Origin: Paracoccus sediminis
GTDB lineage: Bacteria; Pseudomonadota; Alphaproteobacteria; Rhodobacterales; Rhodobacteraceae
Reading direction: 5' to 3'
Assembly (NCBI RefSeq): GCF_900188295.1
Contig: NZ_FZNM01000019.1
Span: 1 to 54,780, forward strand
DNA: 54,780 bases
This document shows positions 14,778 to 24,947 of the stretch, in pieces (within the stretch, counting starts at the first letter, position 1; every line of letters starts with the position of its first letter). The position numbers were made by a program, and so were the translations under genes. The notes beneath the pieces were generated by a model. It saw only the letters and a list, made by a program, of their open reading frames with translations, was not told the origin of the DNA and searched no databases.

Positions 14778-17700
14778 CCGGACCGCGCTATGCCGAATTG
14801 CAGGTGACGTCGCAGTTCAGCTTTCTCAGGGGAGCATCTTCGGCCGAGGAACTGTTCGCCACCGCGGCGGCTCAGGGCTTCGAGGTGCTTGCCATCACCG
14901 ATCGCAATTCCCTGGCCGGCATCGTCCGCGCCTGGGAGGCGGCAAAGACCACGAATGTCCGGCTGATCGTCGGCTGCCGCCTGGATCTGGCTTGCGGCAC
15001 GTCGCTGCTGGTTTATCCGACCGACAGGGCCGCTTATGCCCGGCTCTGCCGCTTGCTCACCCTCGGCAAGTCCCGCGCCGGCAAGGGCCGGTGCCATCTC
15101 GATTGGGCAGATGTGGTGGAGCATGCCGAAGGGCTGATTGCGGTGCTGGTGCCGGACATGGCGGACGACACCTGCGCGCTCCGCCTGCGCCGGCTGCACG
15201 ATGTCTTCGGCGACCGCGCCCATCTGGCCTTGACCCTGCGCCGCCGTCCCAATGACCAGCTGCGGCTGCATGAGCTTTCCACCATGGCCGCGCGCCTGCG
15301 GGTGCCCACGGTCGTCACCAACGACGTGCTCTATCACGAGCCCGGACGGCGCATCCTGCAGGATGTGGTCACCGCCATCCGCCACAATGTGACTGTCGAA
15401 ATCCTCGGCTTTCGCCGCGAACGCCATGCCGACCGGTATCTGAAGCCGCCCGCAGAGATGCAGCGGCTCTTCTCGCGCTACCCGGAGGCTCTGGCGCGGA
15501 CGGCGGAGATCGTGTCCCGCTGCCGCTTCTCGCTCGATGAACTGCGTTACCAGTATCCCGAGGAGCGCGACGATCCCACGCTGACCCCGCAGGAGACCCT
15601 GGAGCGGCTGACCTGGGAGGGGGCGGCGGAGCGCTATCCTGAGGGGGTGCCCGACGAAGTAAAGGCGACCCTGGCGCACGAGTTGCGCCTGATCGCCAAG
15701 CTGGACTATGCGCCCTACTTCCTCACCGTCCACGCCATCGTCCGATTTGCCCGCTCCCGCGGCATCCTCTGCCAGGGACGCGGCTCGGCCGCGAACTCCG
15801 CCGTCTGCTATGTGCTGGGCATCACCGCCATCGACCCCGGCCGCAACGACCTCCTCTTCGAGCGGTTTGTGTCCGAGGAACGCCACGAGCCGCCCGACAT
15901 CGACGTGGACTTCGAGCACGAGCGCCGCGAGGAGGTGATCCAGTGGGTTTATGAGACCTATGGGCGGGAACGCGCCGCGCTGTGTGCCACGGTGATCCGC
16001 TACCGGGCCAAGGGTGCGCTGCGCGATGTCGGCAAGGTCATGGGCCTGCCTGAGGACCTGATCCAGACCCTCTCCGGCCAGATCTGGGCCTGGTCCGAGG
16101 AGGGCGTGAGCGACGAACAGATCCGTGAGTTGAACCTGGACCCCACTGACAGGCGTCTGCGGCTGACGCTGGAGCTGGCCCGGCAGCTCATGGGCTTTCC
16201 CCGGCATCTTTCGCAGCACCCGGGCGGGTTTGTGCTGACCCAGGATCGTCTGGATGATCTGGTGCCGATCGAGCCTGCCGCCATGGAAGACCGGCAGATC
16301 ATCGAATGGGACAAGGACGACATCGACGCGCTCCGCTTCATGAAGGTCGATGTGCTGGCGCTCGGCATGCTCACCTGCATGGCCAAGGGCCTGGAGCTGA
16401 TCGCCGCGCACAAGGGCATCGCCCACGACCTAGCCTCCATCCCGGCCGAGGACCCGCGCACCTATGCGATGATCAGGAAGGCCGATACGCTGGGCACCTT
16501 CCAGATCGAGAGCCGGGCGCAGATGGCCATGCTGCCGCGGCTGAAGCCCCGCACCTACTATGACCTCGTGGTGCAGGTGGCCATCGTCCGTCCTGGCCCC
16601 ATCCAGGGCGACATGGTCCACCCCTACCTGCGCAGGCGCGAGGGCAAGGAGCCGGTCGACTATCCCACCTCTGAGCTGGAAAAGGTTCTGGGCAAGACCC
16701 TGGGCGTGCCCCTCTTCCAGGAGCAGGCCATGCGGGTCGCGATCGAATGCGCGGGCTTCACCCCGGGCGAGGCCGACATGCTGCGCAAGTCCATGGCCAC
16801 CTTCAAGTTCACCGGTGGGGTGTCTGCCTTCAAGGACAAGCTCGTCTCCGGCATGGTGGCCCGCGGCTACGATCCCGACTTCGCCGAGCGCACGTTCCGC
16901 CAGCTCGAGGGCTTCGGCTCCTACGGCTTTCCGGAAAGCCATGCCGCCTCCTTCGCGCTCGTGGCCTATGCGTCGGCCTGGCTCAAGTGCTGGCACCCCG
17001 ATGCCTTCTGCGCGGCGCTGCTGAACTCCCAACCCATGGGCTTTTATGCGCCCGCGCAGATCGTGCGCGATGCCCGAGACCACGGCGTCGAGATCCGGCC
17101 GGTCTGCATCAACGCTTCCCGCTGGGACTGCACGCTGGAGCCCACGGGACGGCCAGGCGACGAGGGCAGCCGCTTTGCGGTTCGGCTCGGGCTGCGGATG
17201 ATCAAGGGGTTGGCGAACAGCCATGCCGCCGCCATCGTGGCGGGGCGGGCCGATCAGCCCTTTGCCTCAGTGGAGGATCTGTGGCGCCGGGTGCGCGTGC
17301 CGGTCGCCAGCCTCACCCGCATTGCTGAAGCCGACGGCTTCAGGCCTTCGCTCGGGCTCAGCCGCCGGGAGGCGCTCTGGGCCATCAAGGGGCTCGGACC
17401 CGAGGAACTGCCGCTCTTTGCCGCAGCGCGGCAAGCGTCAGAGCGGCAGGCTGATGAAGCCGCACCGGAAGCAGAGGAACCCACTGTCGCGCTCCGTCCG
17501 ATGACCTTGGGCCGCGAGGTGGCGGAAGACTACGGCCACACCGGTCTCAGCCTGCGCCGGCACCCCGTTTCGTTCCTGCGGGAGACGCTGAAGGAGCGGA
17601 AGGTCATCACCTGCGCCGAGGCCATGGCCAGCCGCGACCGCGGCTGGTGTGCCACCGCCGGCCTGGTGCTAGTCCGGCAGCGGCCCGGGTCGGCCAAGGG

Positions 17701-18070
17701 GGTGATGTTCATCACGCTGGAGGACGAAACCGGCGTCGCCAACCTTGTGGTGTGGGCAAAAGTGTTCGAGGCACACCGACGTATCGTGCTCAGCGCCGGC
17801 ATGATCGGCGTGCAAGGGCGCATCCAGCGGGAGGGCGAGGTGGTGCATTTCGTGGTCCATCGGATCGAGGATTTGTCGAAGGAGCTTTCGAGTGTCGGAG
17901 CACGGGGGACCGTGTTTCCCTTGCCCCATGGCCGGGGCGACGAGTTCCACCGTGGTAGTCCGGCTCCGGATCCGCGCGGTCCGGCACCCGACGGACCCCG
18001 GCCGCGCGACATGTTCGTCCGTGACCTGCATCTCGACACGATCCGGGTGAAGGGGCGGGATTTTCGGTAA
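14774..18070 (+). CDS. dnaE2: DnaE2, error-prone DNA polymerase III alpha subunit
   Basis: The 1098-residue protein is of normal DnaE2 length. The N-terminal PHP domain begins [20 protein letters not shown] with degenerate metal ligands, as usual for DnaE2. The C-family polymerase core has [16 protein letters not shown] and the catalytic [34 protein letters not shown] and the finger and helix-hairpin-helix regions follow. A C-terminal OB fold (about 950-1035) contains [19 protein letters not shown]. It performs translesion synthesis and induced mutagenesis with ImuA/ImuB. About 235 bases without a gene follow. Confidence 0.95.
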   Translation: MTGPRYAELQVTSQFSFLRGASSAEELFATAAAQGFEVLAITDRNSLAGIVRAWEAAKTTNVRLIVGCRLDLACGTSLLVYPTDRAAYARLCRLLTLGKSRAGKGRCHLDWADVVEHAEGLIAVLVPDMADDTCALRLRRLHDVFGDRAHLALTLRRRPNDQLRLHELSTMAARLRVPTVVTNDVLYHEPGRRILQDVVTAIRHNVTVEILGFRRERHADRYLKPPAEMQRLFSRYPEALARTAEIVSRCRFSLDELRYQYPEERDDPTLTPQETLERLTWEGAAERYPEGVPDEVKATLAHELRLIAKLDYAPYFLTVHAIVRFARSRGILCQGRGSAANSAVCYVLGITAIDPGRNDLLFERFVSEERHEPPDIDVDFEHERREEVIQWVYETYGRERAALCATVIRYRAKGALRDVGKVMGLPEDLIQTLSGQIWAWSEEGVSDEQIRELNLDPTDRRLRLTLELARQLMGFPRHLSQHPGGFVLTQDRLDDLVPIEPAAMEDRQIIEWDKDDIDALRFMKVDVLALGMLTCMAKGLELIAAHKGIAHDLASIPAEDPRTYAMIRKADTLGTFQIESRAQMAMLPRLKPRTYYDLVVQVAIVRPGPIQGDMVHPYLRRREGKEPVDYPTSELEKVLGKTLGVPLFQEQAMRVAIECAGFTPGEADMLRKSMATFKFTGGVSAFKDKLVSGMVARGYDPDFAERTFRQLEGFGSYGFPESHAASFALVAYASAWLKCWHPDAFCAALLNSQPMGFYAPAQIVRDARDHGVEIRPVCINASRWDCTLEPTGRPGDEGSRFAVRLGLRMIKGLANSHAAAIVAGRADQPFASVEDLWRRVRVPVASLTRIAEADGFRPSLGLSRREALWAIKGLGPEELPLFAAARQASERQADEAAPEAEEPTVALRPMTLGREVAEDYGHTGLSLRRHPVSFLRETLKERKVITCAEAMASRDRGWCATAGLVLVRQRPGSAKGVMFITLEDETGVANLVVWAKVFEAHRRIVLSAGMIGVQGRIQREGEVVHFVVHRIEDLSKELSSVGARGTVFPLPHGRGDEFHRGSPAPDPRGPAPDGPRPRDMFVRDLHLDTIRVKGRDFR

Positions 18071-18305
18071 AGTCTATGGCTGTGCTGTACCCTTAACCTT
18101 CTCGGCCGCAAGGGTAACGAGCGATCCTGGATCGTGTGCCCTGACAGGCGATCACCACACAGATCAACGATCTGCCGGTGGCCATTGTATAAAAAGCATA
18201 TCTGCCTCGCTTGATGGTTTAAGTATTAGAACCTTCATCTTGCTTGATCTTCCGAGTTGAGGTTTGAATTCTTCGAAGCTTATTTTTTGACGCGCCGGAG
18301 TTGAT

Positions 18306-21300
18306 TTGCACCACGCCCTTAAGACATTCGAGATTGAAGCACTCAAGAAACTGACCGCTGCTGTTCGTGGCCAGCCTGAGGATGCAATCCGCTCGCCGGC
18401 CGAGGCGTTGCTGCGAGATCTCGCCACCACTCTTGGTGCTGGCACAATCACGGTCGTGCCTGAAACGCCCGATCCCAACCTAGCTGTCCGCCCTGACATG
18501 GCCATTCTGCGTGGCGCGCTGATTGGGCATGTCGAACTGAAGGCGCCTGGCAAGGGCGCTGACCCCCGCCGGTTTGCCAAGGGGCATGACCGCGACCAGT
18601 GGGAAAAGTTGAAAGCTCTGCCAAATCTGATCTACTTCGATGGCGAGGAAATCTCGCTTTGGCGCTCAGGCGAACTGGCGCACGGCATTCTTCGGCTTGG
18701 CAGGCTGGACAAGAGCGGCCTAACGGTGCCCCCGGGACTGGATGCACTGCTGACAGATTTTCTGTCCTGGTCCCCGATTACACCGCGGACGGTGGGCGAT
18801 CTGGCGCAGCAAACCGCACGCCTTTGCCGCCTTTTGCGCGATGAGGCTGCCGAACAGCTCAACGCCGGCAGCAAGCCCATCATCGGTCTGCGCAATGACT
18901 GGCGGGCAGCCCTTGCCCCTGGGGCCACGGACGCTGAGTTTGCGGATGGCTATGCCCAAGCCGTCACCTTCGGTCTGTTGATGGCACGGGCACGAGGAAT
19001 TGCGCTGCACCGGACAGGCGATCTGCGCAAGGATTTCCAGAACGTCGGCCATGACCTGCGCGTCAGCGACACGCTGATCGGCACGGCGCTTGAGTTTCTG
19101 GGGGCAGACCCCGCGCCCTTGCGCACCTCGCTTGGCACGTTGGTGCGAGTCCTCGATGCAGTGGACTGGCCTTCGATCTCGAAAGGCGATCCCGAGGCCT
19201 GGCTTTATTTTTACGAGCCGTTCCTGAAGGCCTATGACCCTGCGCTGCACAGGCTGACCGGCACCTACTACACGCCCGCCGAAGTCGTCAGCGAGATGGT
19301 CCGGCTGGCTGACGACGCCCTGCGAGACCCTGCGCTGTTCGACCTTGTCGGCGGGCTCGCGCACCCGGACGTAACGCTCGCAGATCCCGCAACGGGAACC
19401 GGCACCTTCTTGCTGGCAGTGCTACGGCGCATCCGGGACAGCGTGACTGCGGACCAGGGCACGGGAGCGGTGCCAGGGGCGATTCGCGCCGCCGCCGGGC
19501 GGTTGATCGGATTCGAGCTTCAGTTCGGCCCCTTCGTCGTGGCCCAGCTTCGCTTGCTGGCAGAATTGCTGGAACTGACCTCGCCCGCTGGCGCCCCGGC
19601 TGCCGCGCTGCCTGCACCACGCGTTTATTTGACCGACACGCTGAGCGACCCCGAAGCCGCGCGTACGGCGTTGCCATCGCTGTTCGCGCCGATCACTGAC
19701 TCCTACGCTGCCGCGAACGCCGTGAAGGCGGCCGAACCGATCACGGTGGTCATCGGCAATCCGCCCTATAAGGAAAAGGCCGAAGGACGCGGCGGCTGGA
19801 TCGAGCAAGGACGTTACCGCAAAGACATCAACGCGCAGCAGGCCGGGCCGCTGGCCGATTGGGCACCCGCCACTGCTGACAGCGCCCATGCCAAGCACCT
19901 CAAGAACCTTTATGTCTATTTCTGGCGATGGGCTGCGTGGAAGGCGTGGGGCGAGGGAGCGGGCCAGGGTTCTAGGCGAGACCGGCGTGGCGTCGTCTGT
20001 TTCATCACTGTGGCGGGATTCCTGAACGGACCTGGCTTCAAGCGGATGCGGGCCGAGCTGCGGCGCGAGGCTGATGCGATCTGGATTATCGACTGCACGC
20101 CCGAAGGGCACCAGCCACCCGTGTCCAGCCGCATCTTTCAGAGCGTCCAGCAGCCTGTCTGCATCGTCATGGTCGCGCGCAAGGGGCAAGATGCCTCGGG
20201 ACACGATGCGCGCGTTCTGTTCCGCCGTCTGCCCGAAGGGCCACGCACCGACAAGTTCGCAGCTTTGGCGAAGGTTGAGCTGAGCGATAGCGGTTGGGCC
20301 GAGGTCGCGGGCGGCGGGGGCGATCCGTTCCTGCCTGCTGCGCAAGGTGAGTGGGCGGGCTTCGCGCCGCTTGGAGAAATGTTTGGCTGGGACGGGTCCG
20401 GCGTCATGCCCGGTCGTACTTGGGTTATCGCTCCCGACCGGCAAAGCCTTGTTGACCGCTGGGACGCGCTGAAGGCGATGACTGATCCTGTGCAGCAGGC
20501 AGAAGCATTCTTTCCACATCTGCGGAACGGCAAACCGGGCGACAAGCACATCGACAAGACGGTCAAGAAACCGCTTGCAGGTCAACCATCGCGTCCACAG
20601 CCTGTCCGCGTGGATACTGGCGGATCGCCGAAGCCGTTGCGCTATGGAATGCGCAGCTTCGACCGCCAATGGATCCTTCCCGACGCGCGCCTCATCAACC
20701 AGCCCAACCCGACGCTATGGGAGTGGCACTCAGATAAGCAGGTATATCTTACGGCGCTCGCGCGCACCTCACCGCGCTCCGGTCCCGCTGTAACCTTCAG
20801 CGCGCTTGTCCCTGACCTCGACCACTACAAAGGTTCTTTCGGCGGTCGCGTGTTCCCGCTCTGGTCCGATGCCGCCGCCACGATCCCCAACGCTTTCACG
20901 GCCCTGCTCGACCACCTCGCGGCCATCCTCGGCCGACCTGTACCGCCCGAAGATCACTTCGCCTGGATCGCCGGCGTTGCCGCCCATCCCGCCTTCACCG
21001 CCCGCTTCGCCGCCGACCTGATCCGCCCTGGCCTGCGCATACCGTTGACCGCAGATCCTGCGCTTTGGGAAGAAGGCGTCCGGCTAGGCCGCCGCGTGGT
21101 TTGGCTGCACACCTATGGCGACCGCTTCGCCGACCCCGCCGAGGGCCGCCTCAGGGGAGCGCCCCGCATCCCCGGCGGACCCATCATCCCCGCCACCGGC
21201 GCGATTCCCGGCGATCCGGCAGATTTCCCTGACGAGCTGCGCTATGACGTGGTCCAGCAGCGCCTCCATGTCGGCAAGGGCCATGTAGACAACGTGGTGC

Positions 21301-21647
21301 CCAAGGTGCGCGCCTATGAGGTCTCGGGCAAGAACATCCTGACCCAGTGGTTCAGCTATCGCAAAGCCGATCGCACGCGTCCCCTGATGGGCGACAAGCG
21401 CCCGCCTTCGCCGCTCGACCGGATCCGTCCCGATGGATGGCTTGCTGACTACACCAGCGATTTGGTCAACCTCCTTCACGTCCTTACGGGCTTGGTCGAT
21501 CTGGAACCTGCGCAGGCAGACCTCTTGGACCGGGTGATGGCTAGCCCGCTGATAGAGGTGGAAGATGTGCTGAAGGTGTCACCAAAGGCGGGAAAGTTGA
21601 GTCCAGGCAAGGGCGGGGATCAGCGGCAGAAAGAAATGGAAATCTAA
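18306..21647 (+). CDS. Single-chain restriction-modification enzyme (nuclease + N6-adenine methyltransferase + ISP-type specificity domain)
   Basis: A TTG start at 18306 gives 1113 residues. The N-terminal PD-(D/E)xK-like nuclease shows VRPDMAIL (D64) and HVELKAPG (E77, K79). A helical linker with TGTYYTPAEVVSEMVRLAD leads to methyltransferase motif I LADPATGTGTF (about 359-368) and motif IV VIGNPPYKE (NPPY 485-488), typical of N6-adenine methylation. The C-terminal 350 residues (VPDLDHYKGSFGGRVFPLW, FAWIAGVAAHPAFTARF, WFSYRKADRTRPL) resemble the specificity domain of type ISP enzymes such as LlaBIII. Unlike ISP enzymes (about 1600 residues) it has no helicase motor. It is therefore closer to a type IIG layout. 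No separate specificity or antitoxin gene is present. Confidence 0.85.
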   Translation: MHHALKTFEIEALKKLTAAVRGQPEDAIRSPAEALLRDLATTLGAGTITVVPETPDPNLAVRPDMAILRGALIGHVELKAPGKGADPRRFAKGHDRDQWEKLKALPNLIYFDGEEISLWRSGELAHGILRLGRLDKSGLTVPPGLDALLTDFLSWSPITPRTVGDLAQQTARLCRLLRDEAAEQLNAGSKPIIGLRNDWRAALAPGATDAEFADGYAQAVTFGLLMARARGIALHRTGDLRKDFQNVGHDLRVSDTLIGTALEFLGADPAPLRTSLGTLVRVLDAVDWPSISKGDPEAWLYFYEPFLKAYDPALHRLTGTYYTPAEVVSEMVRLADDALRDPALFDLVGGLAHPDVTLADPATGTGTFLLAVLRRIRDSVTADQGTGAVPGAIRAAAGRLIGFELQFGPFVVAQLRLLAELLELTSPAGAPAAALPAPRVYLTDTLSDPEAARTALPSLFAPITDSYAAANAVKAAEPITVVIGNPPYKEKAEGRGGWIEQGRYRKDINAQQAGPLADWAPATADSAHAKHLKNLYVYFWRWAAWKAWGEGAGQGSRRDRRGVVCFITVAGFLNGPGFKRMRAELRREADAIWIIDCTPEGHQPPVSSRIFQSVQQPVCIVMVARKGQDASGHDARVLFRRLPEGPRTDKFAALAKVELSDSGWAEVAGGGGDPFLPAAQGEWAGFAPLGEMFGWDGSGVMPGRTWVIAPDRQSLVDRWDALKAMTDPVQQAEAFFPHLRNGKPGDKHIDKTVKKPLAGQPSRPQPVRVDTGGSPKPLRYGMRSFDRQWILPDARLINQPNPTLWEWHSDKQVYLTALARTSPRSGPAVTFSALVPDLDHYKGSFGGRVFPLWSDAAATIPNAFTALLDHLAAILGRPVPPEDHFAWIAGVAAHPAFTARFAADLIRPGLRIPLTADPALWEEGVRLGRRVVWLHTYGDRFADPAEGRLRGAPRIPGGPIIPATGAIPGDPADFPDELRYDVVQQRLHVGKGHVDNVVPKVRAYEVSGKNILTQWFSYRKADRTRPLMGDKRPPSPLDRIRPDGWLADYTSDLVNLLHVLTGLVDLEPAQADLLDRVMASPLIEVEDVLKVSPKAGKLSPGKGGDQRQKEMEI

Positions 21648-21704
21648 GCAGGTTGCTTCGGATCGGTTAAAACGGCAGCCTTGGCCACCCCTCGATGACG
21701 CAGC

Positions 21705-21766
21705 CCGGTTGACCAGCCCGGCGCCGTCGCACCACCAGGCGGGGCAGCGGCGGGCTGGTCAACCGG
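21705..21766. terminator. 16-bp inverted repeat between converging genes
   Basis: CCGGTTGACCAGCCCG (21705-21720) and its perfect complement (21751-21766) flank 30 bases. It sits between the convergent restriction-modification gene and the secreted-protein gene, where a bidirectional terminator is expected. No T-tract follows. Related CCCGGTTG/GGTCAACCGGG segments also occur inside the repeated modules at 24.9 and 30.6 kb, so it may instead be a piece of that repeat family. Confidence 0.4.
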
Positions 21767-21826
21767 ATGGGGGTCGGCAAAGGCCTGATCCTAGAACCAT
21801 TCTGCTCTCGTTTCGCAGGTCGCGCC

Positions 21827-22333
21827 TTAAGGCTTGTAACAAACATTGATTGTTGCTGTGCAGCCTTCACCGTTGCCGCCGGGTCCGCAATAGGCGCCAA
21901 TCTCAAGGTATTCGCGATCTACTTCGCCCGTTTCCGGATCGACTTCAGCGATAACACGAGGGAAACCACTTTTCCCATTTACGTCAATACCAAGGGCAAA
22001 ATAGTAGTTGCCAGTGGCTTCGAGCGATATTCCACGAATGTTGTGCTGCCCGTTCCAGGGTGTGGTAGCTTGCTTGTTGCTTGAATCCTTGCCGACAAGC
22101 CTCCCTGTAGCATTGCCCTGCATGTAGGATCTGTCCCGCTTATTTGGAATTTCCACACGAACCAGTTCGACTCCGCTACCCTGCCCTGTGTCGCGCTCGA
22201 CGCTTGCAGAACCAGCGTACGTGAGTCCACTTGGGCAAGAGGCGGCCGCAAGAAGCTCATGTGGTAGAAAGATCGTGCCAAGAGTTATGGCCAACCCTAT
22301 GGGTGCCGCTTTGCAGAGATCGCCACGCTTCAT
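21827..22333 (-). CDS. Secreted protein of unknown function
   Basis: From the ATG at 22333 the protein has 168 residues. A signal peptide comes first (KRGDLCKAA, then the hydrophobic PIGLAITLGTIFL, cleavage near LLAAA|SC). The mature part is rich in Gly, Asn and Thr, with Cys pairs near both ends (SCPSGL and AYCGPGGNGEGCTATINVCY). It contains EATGNYYFALGIDVNGKSG, which looks like a beta-rich extracellular domain. I do not recognise the family. An upstream in-frame extension to 22486 is not protein-like. The gene is divergent from the LuxR-type regulator with about 215 bases between, so the regulator may control it. Confidence 0.65.
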   Translation of the reverse strand: MKRGDLCKAAPIGLAITLGTIFLPHELLAAASCPSGLTYAGSASVERDTGQGSGVELVRVEIPNKRDRSYMQGNATGRLVGKDSSNKQATTPWNGQHNIRGISLEATGNYYFALGIDVNGKSGFPRVIAEVDPETGEVDREYLEIGAYCGPGGNGEGCTATINVCYKP

Positions 22334-22549
22334 AATATCCTCCACCCTGTAAACAAAGATGCACGTTTGCTTCGAGCCGCGATGCCTCTCGAACTGGACG
22401 GAAGGCAGGTCCGCTATCCTGAACGAAGCCTGATGACTCTGCGGCTGTTCACGAGAAGCGTCATGACGCAGGTGCGCTATAGGCACATATTTATTTGGGC
22501 GCCTGACGGTCTCGGCATATCATGATGGCATTCAGCAGTCGGGTTCTCC

Positions 22550-23677
22550 ATGCCCACCTCCCAGCCCTCGGAAGACCAGTTGATCGGTTGTCTGCATCAG
22601 GCCGCCCTTGAGCGGGCAGGATGGCAGGCGTTCGTGTCGGCACTGGAGCAGGTGTTCGGGGGGGCCAAAGCCTCAATCCACGGCGCGACAGGACCGAAGA
22701 ATGCACCATTCCTTTCGGTTTCTGGCAGCTTCGACCCAACGTTTGCACGGTCCTATGTCGCGCATTACCAACGCATCAATCCCTTCATGCCGCTGTCAGC
22801 GGCACTTCCGCCGGGGCGGGCCAGGGTGTCGCCCATGGATCTGCCCGACGAGAAACTGCGCCGGACGGAATTCTACAATGACTGGTTGCGTCCCCAAGAC
22901 GACTTGTCTCTTGCCGTAGCCCTGAAATCGCGTCCCTACCATGACCGGACCGTGGTCCTGTCGCTAAACATCCGGCGGCAGGACGGTGACCAGGTCGCCT
23001 TGCGCGCGCAGCAGATGTTGGACCGGCTGGAGCCGCATGTGTCCCACGCATTCCAGGTGGCCGAGATTATCTCGTCGATGTCTGCCCGTCATGGGCAGGC
23101 CAAAGGACATCACGGCGAGGCTGGCGGCCTTCTGATGCTGGACAACAGGCTGTCGCTGATCTGGGCGGAGCCTGACGCCATCCTGCAGGATGGTGAAGTT
23201 TTCCGACTGAATCCCTTCCACAAGGTGACGTTCCGTGACAGTGCTGTGCAGGAGTGGGCGAAGGCTGTTTGCCAGGCATCCGGCAAGACAGGGCGCCTTT
23301 CCTGTGTTGCTCAGACAGCCGATGGTTGGCAGATCAGGTTTGTGTCGGCAGAAGAAAATCCTCGCCTCCCTTCGCCCTTTTTTGGCGGAACTAGCTTTGC
23401 CGGACCTCGAAACCTGTTTCTTCTATCCAAACCAAAACAAGCCGCGCCGCCGCAGATGGTGCTGCAGGCACGCTTCGGATTGACGTCGACTGAAGCGGAG
23501 ATTGCCACAGCGATTGCCAAAGGCAGATCTACCGACGAGATCGCCGCGGAACGGCAGGTCAGCCGCCACACAGTGCGCAATCAAGTGCGCGCGGTGCTGG
23601 ATAAGATGGATGCGCGCCACCGGATAGACGTGACACGGATGCTGATGCAAATGAACAATTTGTACCAGCAGCTTTGA
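22550..23677 (+). CDS. LuxR-type helix-turn-helix transcription regulator
   Basis: The 375-residue protein has a poorly conserved N-terminal sensory part. The C-terminal GerE/LuxR DNA-binding domain (about residues 305-370) contains FGLTSTEAEIATAIAKGRST, DEIAAERQVSRHTVRNQVRA and VLDKMDARHRIDVTRML. No acyl-homoserine-lactone synthase gene is nearby and the N-terminus does not show the autoinducer-binding signature. It is best called an orphan regulator. It reads away from the secreted-protein gene. An IS110 transposase gene begins 37 bases after its stop on the other strand. Confidence 0.85.
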   Translation: MPTSQPSEDQLIGCLHQAALERAGWQAFVSALEQVFGGAKASIHGATGPKNAPFLSVSGSFDPTFARSYVAHYQRINPFMPLSAALPPGRARVSPMDLPDEKLRRTEFYNDWLRPQDDLSLAVALKSRPYHDRTVVLSLNIRRQDGDQVALRAQQMLDRLEPHVSHAFQVAEIISSMSARHGQAKGHHGEAGGLLMLDNRLSLIWAEPDAILQDGEVFRLNPFHKVTFRDSAVQEWAKAVCQASGKTGRLSCVAQTADGWQIRFVSAEENPRLPSPFFGGTSFAGPRNLFLLSKPKQAAPPQMVLQARFGLTSTEAEIATAIAKGRSTDEIAAERQVSRHTVRNQVRAVLDKMDARHRIDVTRMLMQMNNLYQQL

Positions 23678-23714
23678 GGTCACAGCTGCTGGTCATCAGT
23701 AGTATCCGTTTTGA

Positions 23715-24647
23715 TCAAGGGGCAATTTCGGCCCATTTCCGGTCGTCCCGGATCAGGGCGTTGGCGAGGACGATGAGCTTGCGCATCACCGCCGTGATGG
23801 CGACCTTCCAAGGCTTTCCGCCCTCGTAGAGCGTGAGGTAGATTTTCCGGAGCGGCGCGTTGTATCGGGTCGCGATGACGGCCGGCATGAACAGTAAGGT
23901 GCGCAGCCCGCTGCGGCCGCCGAAGATGCGGGCCTTGCCCTTCCAGCTTCCCGACTGCCGGGTGATCGGCGCGAGACCTGCCAGGCTCGCAGCCTCTTTC
24001 GGGGTCATCGTGCCGAGCTCGGGCATGTCCACGATCATGGCGGTGGCCGCCACCGGTCCGATGCCGCGGATGGACATCAGGATCTCGTAGCGCCGGGCCA
24101 GTTCGGGGTCGGCCTTGATGAGGCGAACCAACTCGGCATCGATCTGGGCAATCTGCCTGTCGATCTGACGTTCCCGTGCCTTGAGCTGGCTGACGACCAT
24201 CTTGTTACGCGCCGTGTCCAGTCGGTTCCTGCAGGCGGTGCGATCCTTGATCAGAGCCACGCGCGCGACATGCAGCTCCTTGATTTCATGCATGCTCTTG
24301 CTGCGGACGGGCGTCGGTTCGAGCGCCAGCGTCGATCCCATACGCGCGAGCATCTTGGCATCGACGCGGTCGGTCTTGGCGATGTTCCCGGTCGCCTGCG
24401 CGTAGCGACGCGCGCGCGAGGGATTGACCTTGACCGGCCCGTGTCCCGCCTTCGACAGCGCTGCCTCGAGGTCGCGATGGAACCGTCCCGTCGCCTCGTA
24501 GATGACGCGGACCGGATCGGCCCCGAGCCATTTGCAGAGCGCCTTGAGCCCGTCCGTGTCGTTCGAAAACCGCATGTGCCTGCGGTCGGAAAGGCGCCAG
24601 ACTTCGAGTGTGGCTTTGGAAATGTCCACGCCGATGGTATCGTTCAT
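23715..24647 (-). CDS. IS110-family transposase
   Basis: From the ATG at 24647 the protein has 310 residues. The DEDD domain has TIGVDISKATLEVWRLSD (Asp), VIYEATGRFHRDLEAAL (Glu) and AKTDRVDAKMLARMG (two Asp). The Tnp_20 domain has SIRGIGPVAATAMIVDMPEL and SLAGLAPITRQSGSWKGKAR. An upstream in-frame extension to 25154 is non-coding DNA of the element and of the repeat module. Only 37 bases separate the stop codon from the luxR-type gene, so the non-coding RNA side is upstream, as in IS110/IS621-type members. The protein looks intact and possibly active. Confidence 0.93.
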   Translation of the reverse strand: MNDTIGVDISKATLEVWRLSDRRHMRFSNDTDGLKALCKWLGADPVRVIYEATGRFHRDLEAALSKAGHGPVKVNPSRARRYAQATGNIAKTDRVDAKMLARMGSTLALEPTPVRSKSMHEIKELHVARVALIKDRTACRNRLDTARNKMVVSQLKARERQIDRQIAQIDAELVRLIKADPELARRYEILMSIRGIGPVAATAMIVDMPELGTMTPKEAASLAGLAPITRQSGSWKGKARIFGGRSGLRTLLFMPAVIATRYNAPLRKIYLTLYEGGKPWKVAITAVMRKLIVLANALIRDDRKWAEIAP

Positions 24648-24659
24648 TGCTTTTCGTCT

Positions 24660-24830
24660 CCTGGCCTTGTCATGCGGGGCAACGGGCAGACCGTTCCCCA
24701 GGTATCCGTTCAGGACATGCGAAAAGCGGGGGGTGACCAAACTACTGACCGGCCCTGATGAGACCACCTCCATAACGGCCCGGCCCCCCGCTGCTTCCCG
24801 GCATGTTTGGGGTGCCGGGAAGCAGCTCCC
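24660..24830 (-). ncRNA. Candidate bridge RNA of the IS110 element
   Basis: IS110-group elements are known to encode a structured bridge RNA upstream of the transposase that pairs with donor and target DNA. This stretch has two striking stems: GGGG-C-AACGG (24676-24685) with CCGTTCCCC (24691-24699), loop GCAGA; and a perfect 14-bp stem (24790-24803 with 24813-24826) with a 9-base loop. Direction and exact ends are inferred from the transposase orientation. The pairing loops were not assigned. Confidence 0.45.
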
Positions 24831-24947
24831 GTATCGCACAGGAACCGGGGTCCGGATTAAGACAAGGTCCATCGGCGGCCATGCGCGCAGCGGCCTCCGG
24901 TCCAAGGTGTCTGGCTCATAGCAACACCTGCCGCATCCCGTCCTTTG

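Noticed and set aside
13194..16426. Two long minus-strand frames opposite imuB and dnaE2
   Set aside because: They are mirror images of strong family members on the plus strand and show no domain of their own.
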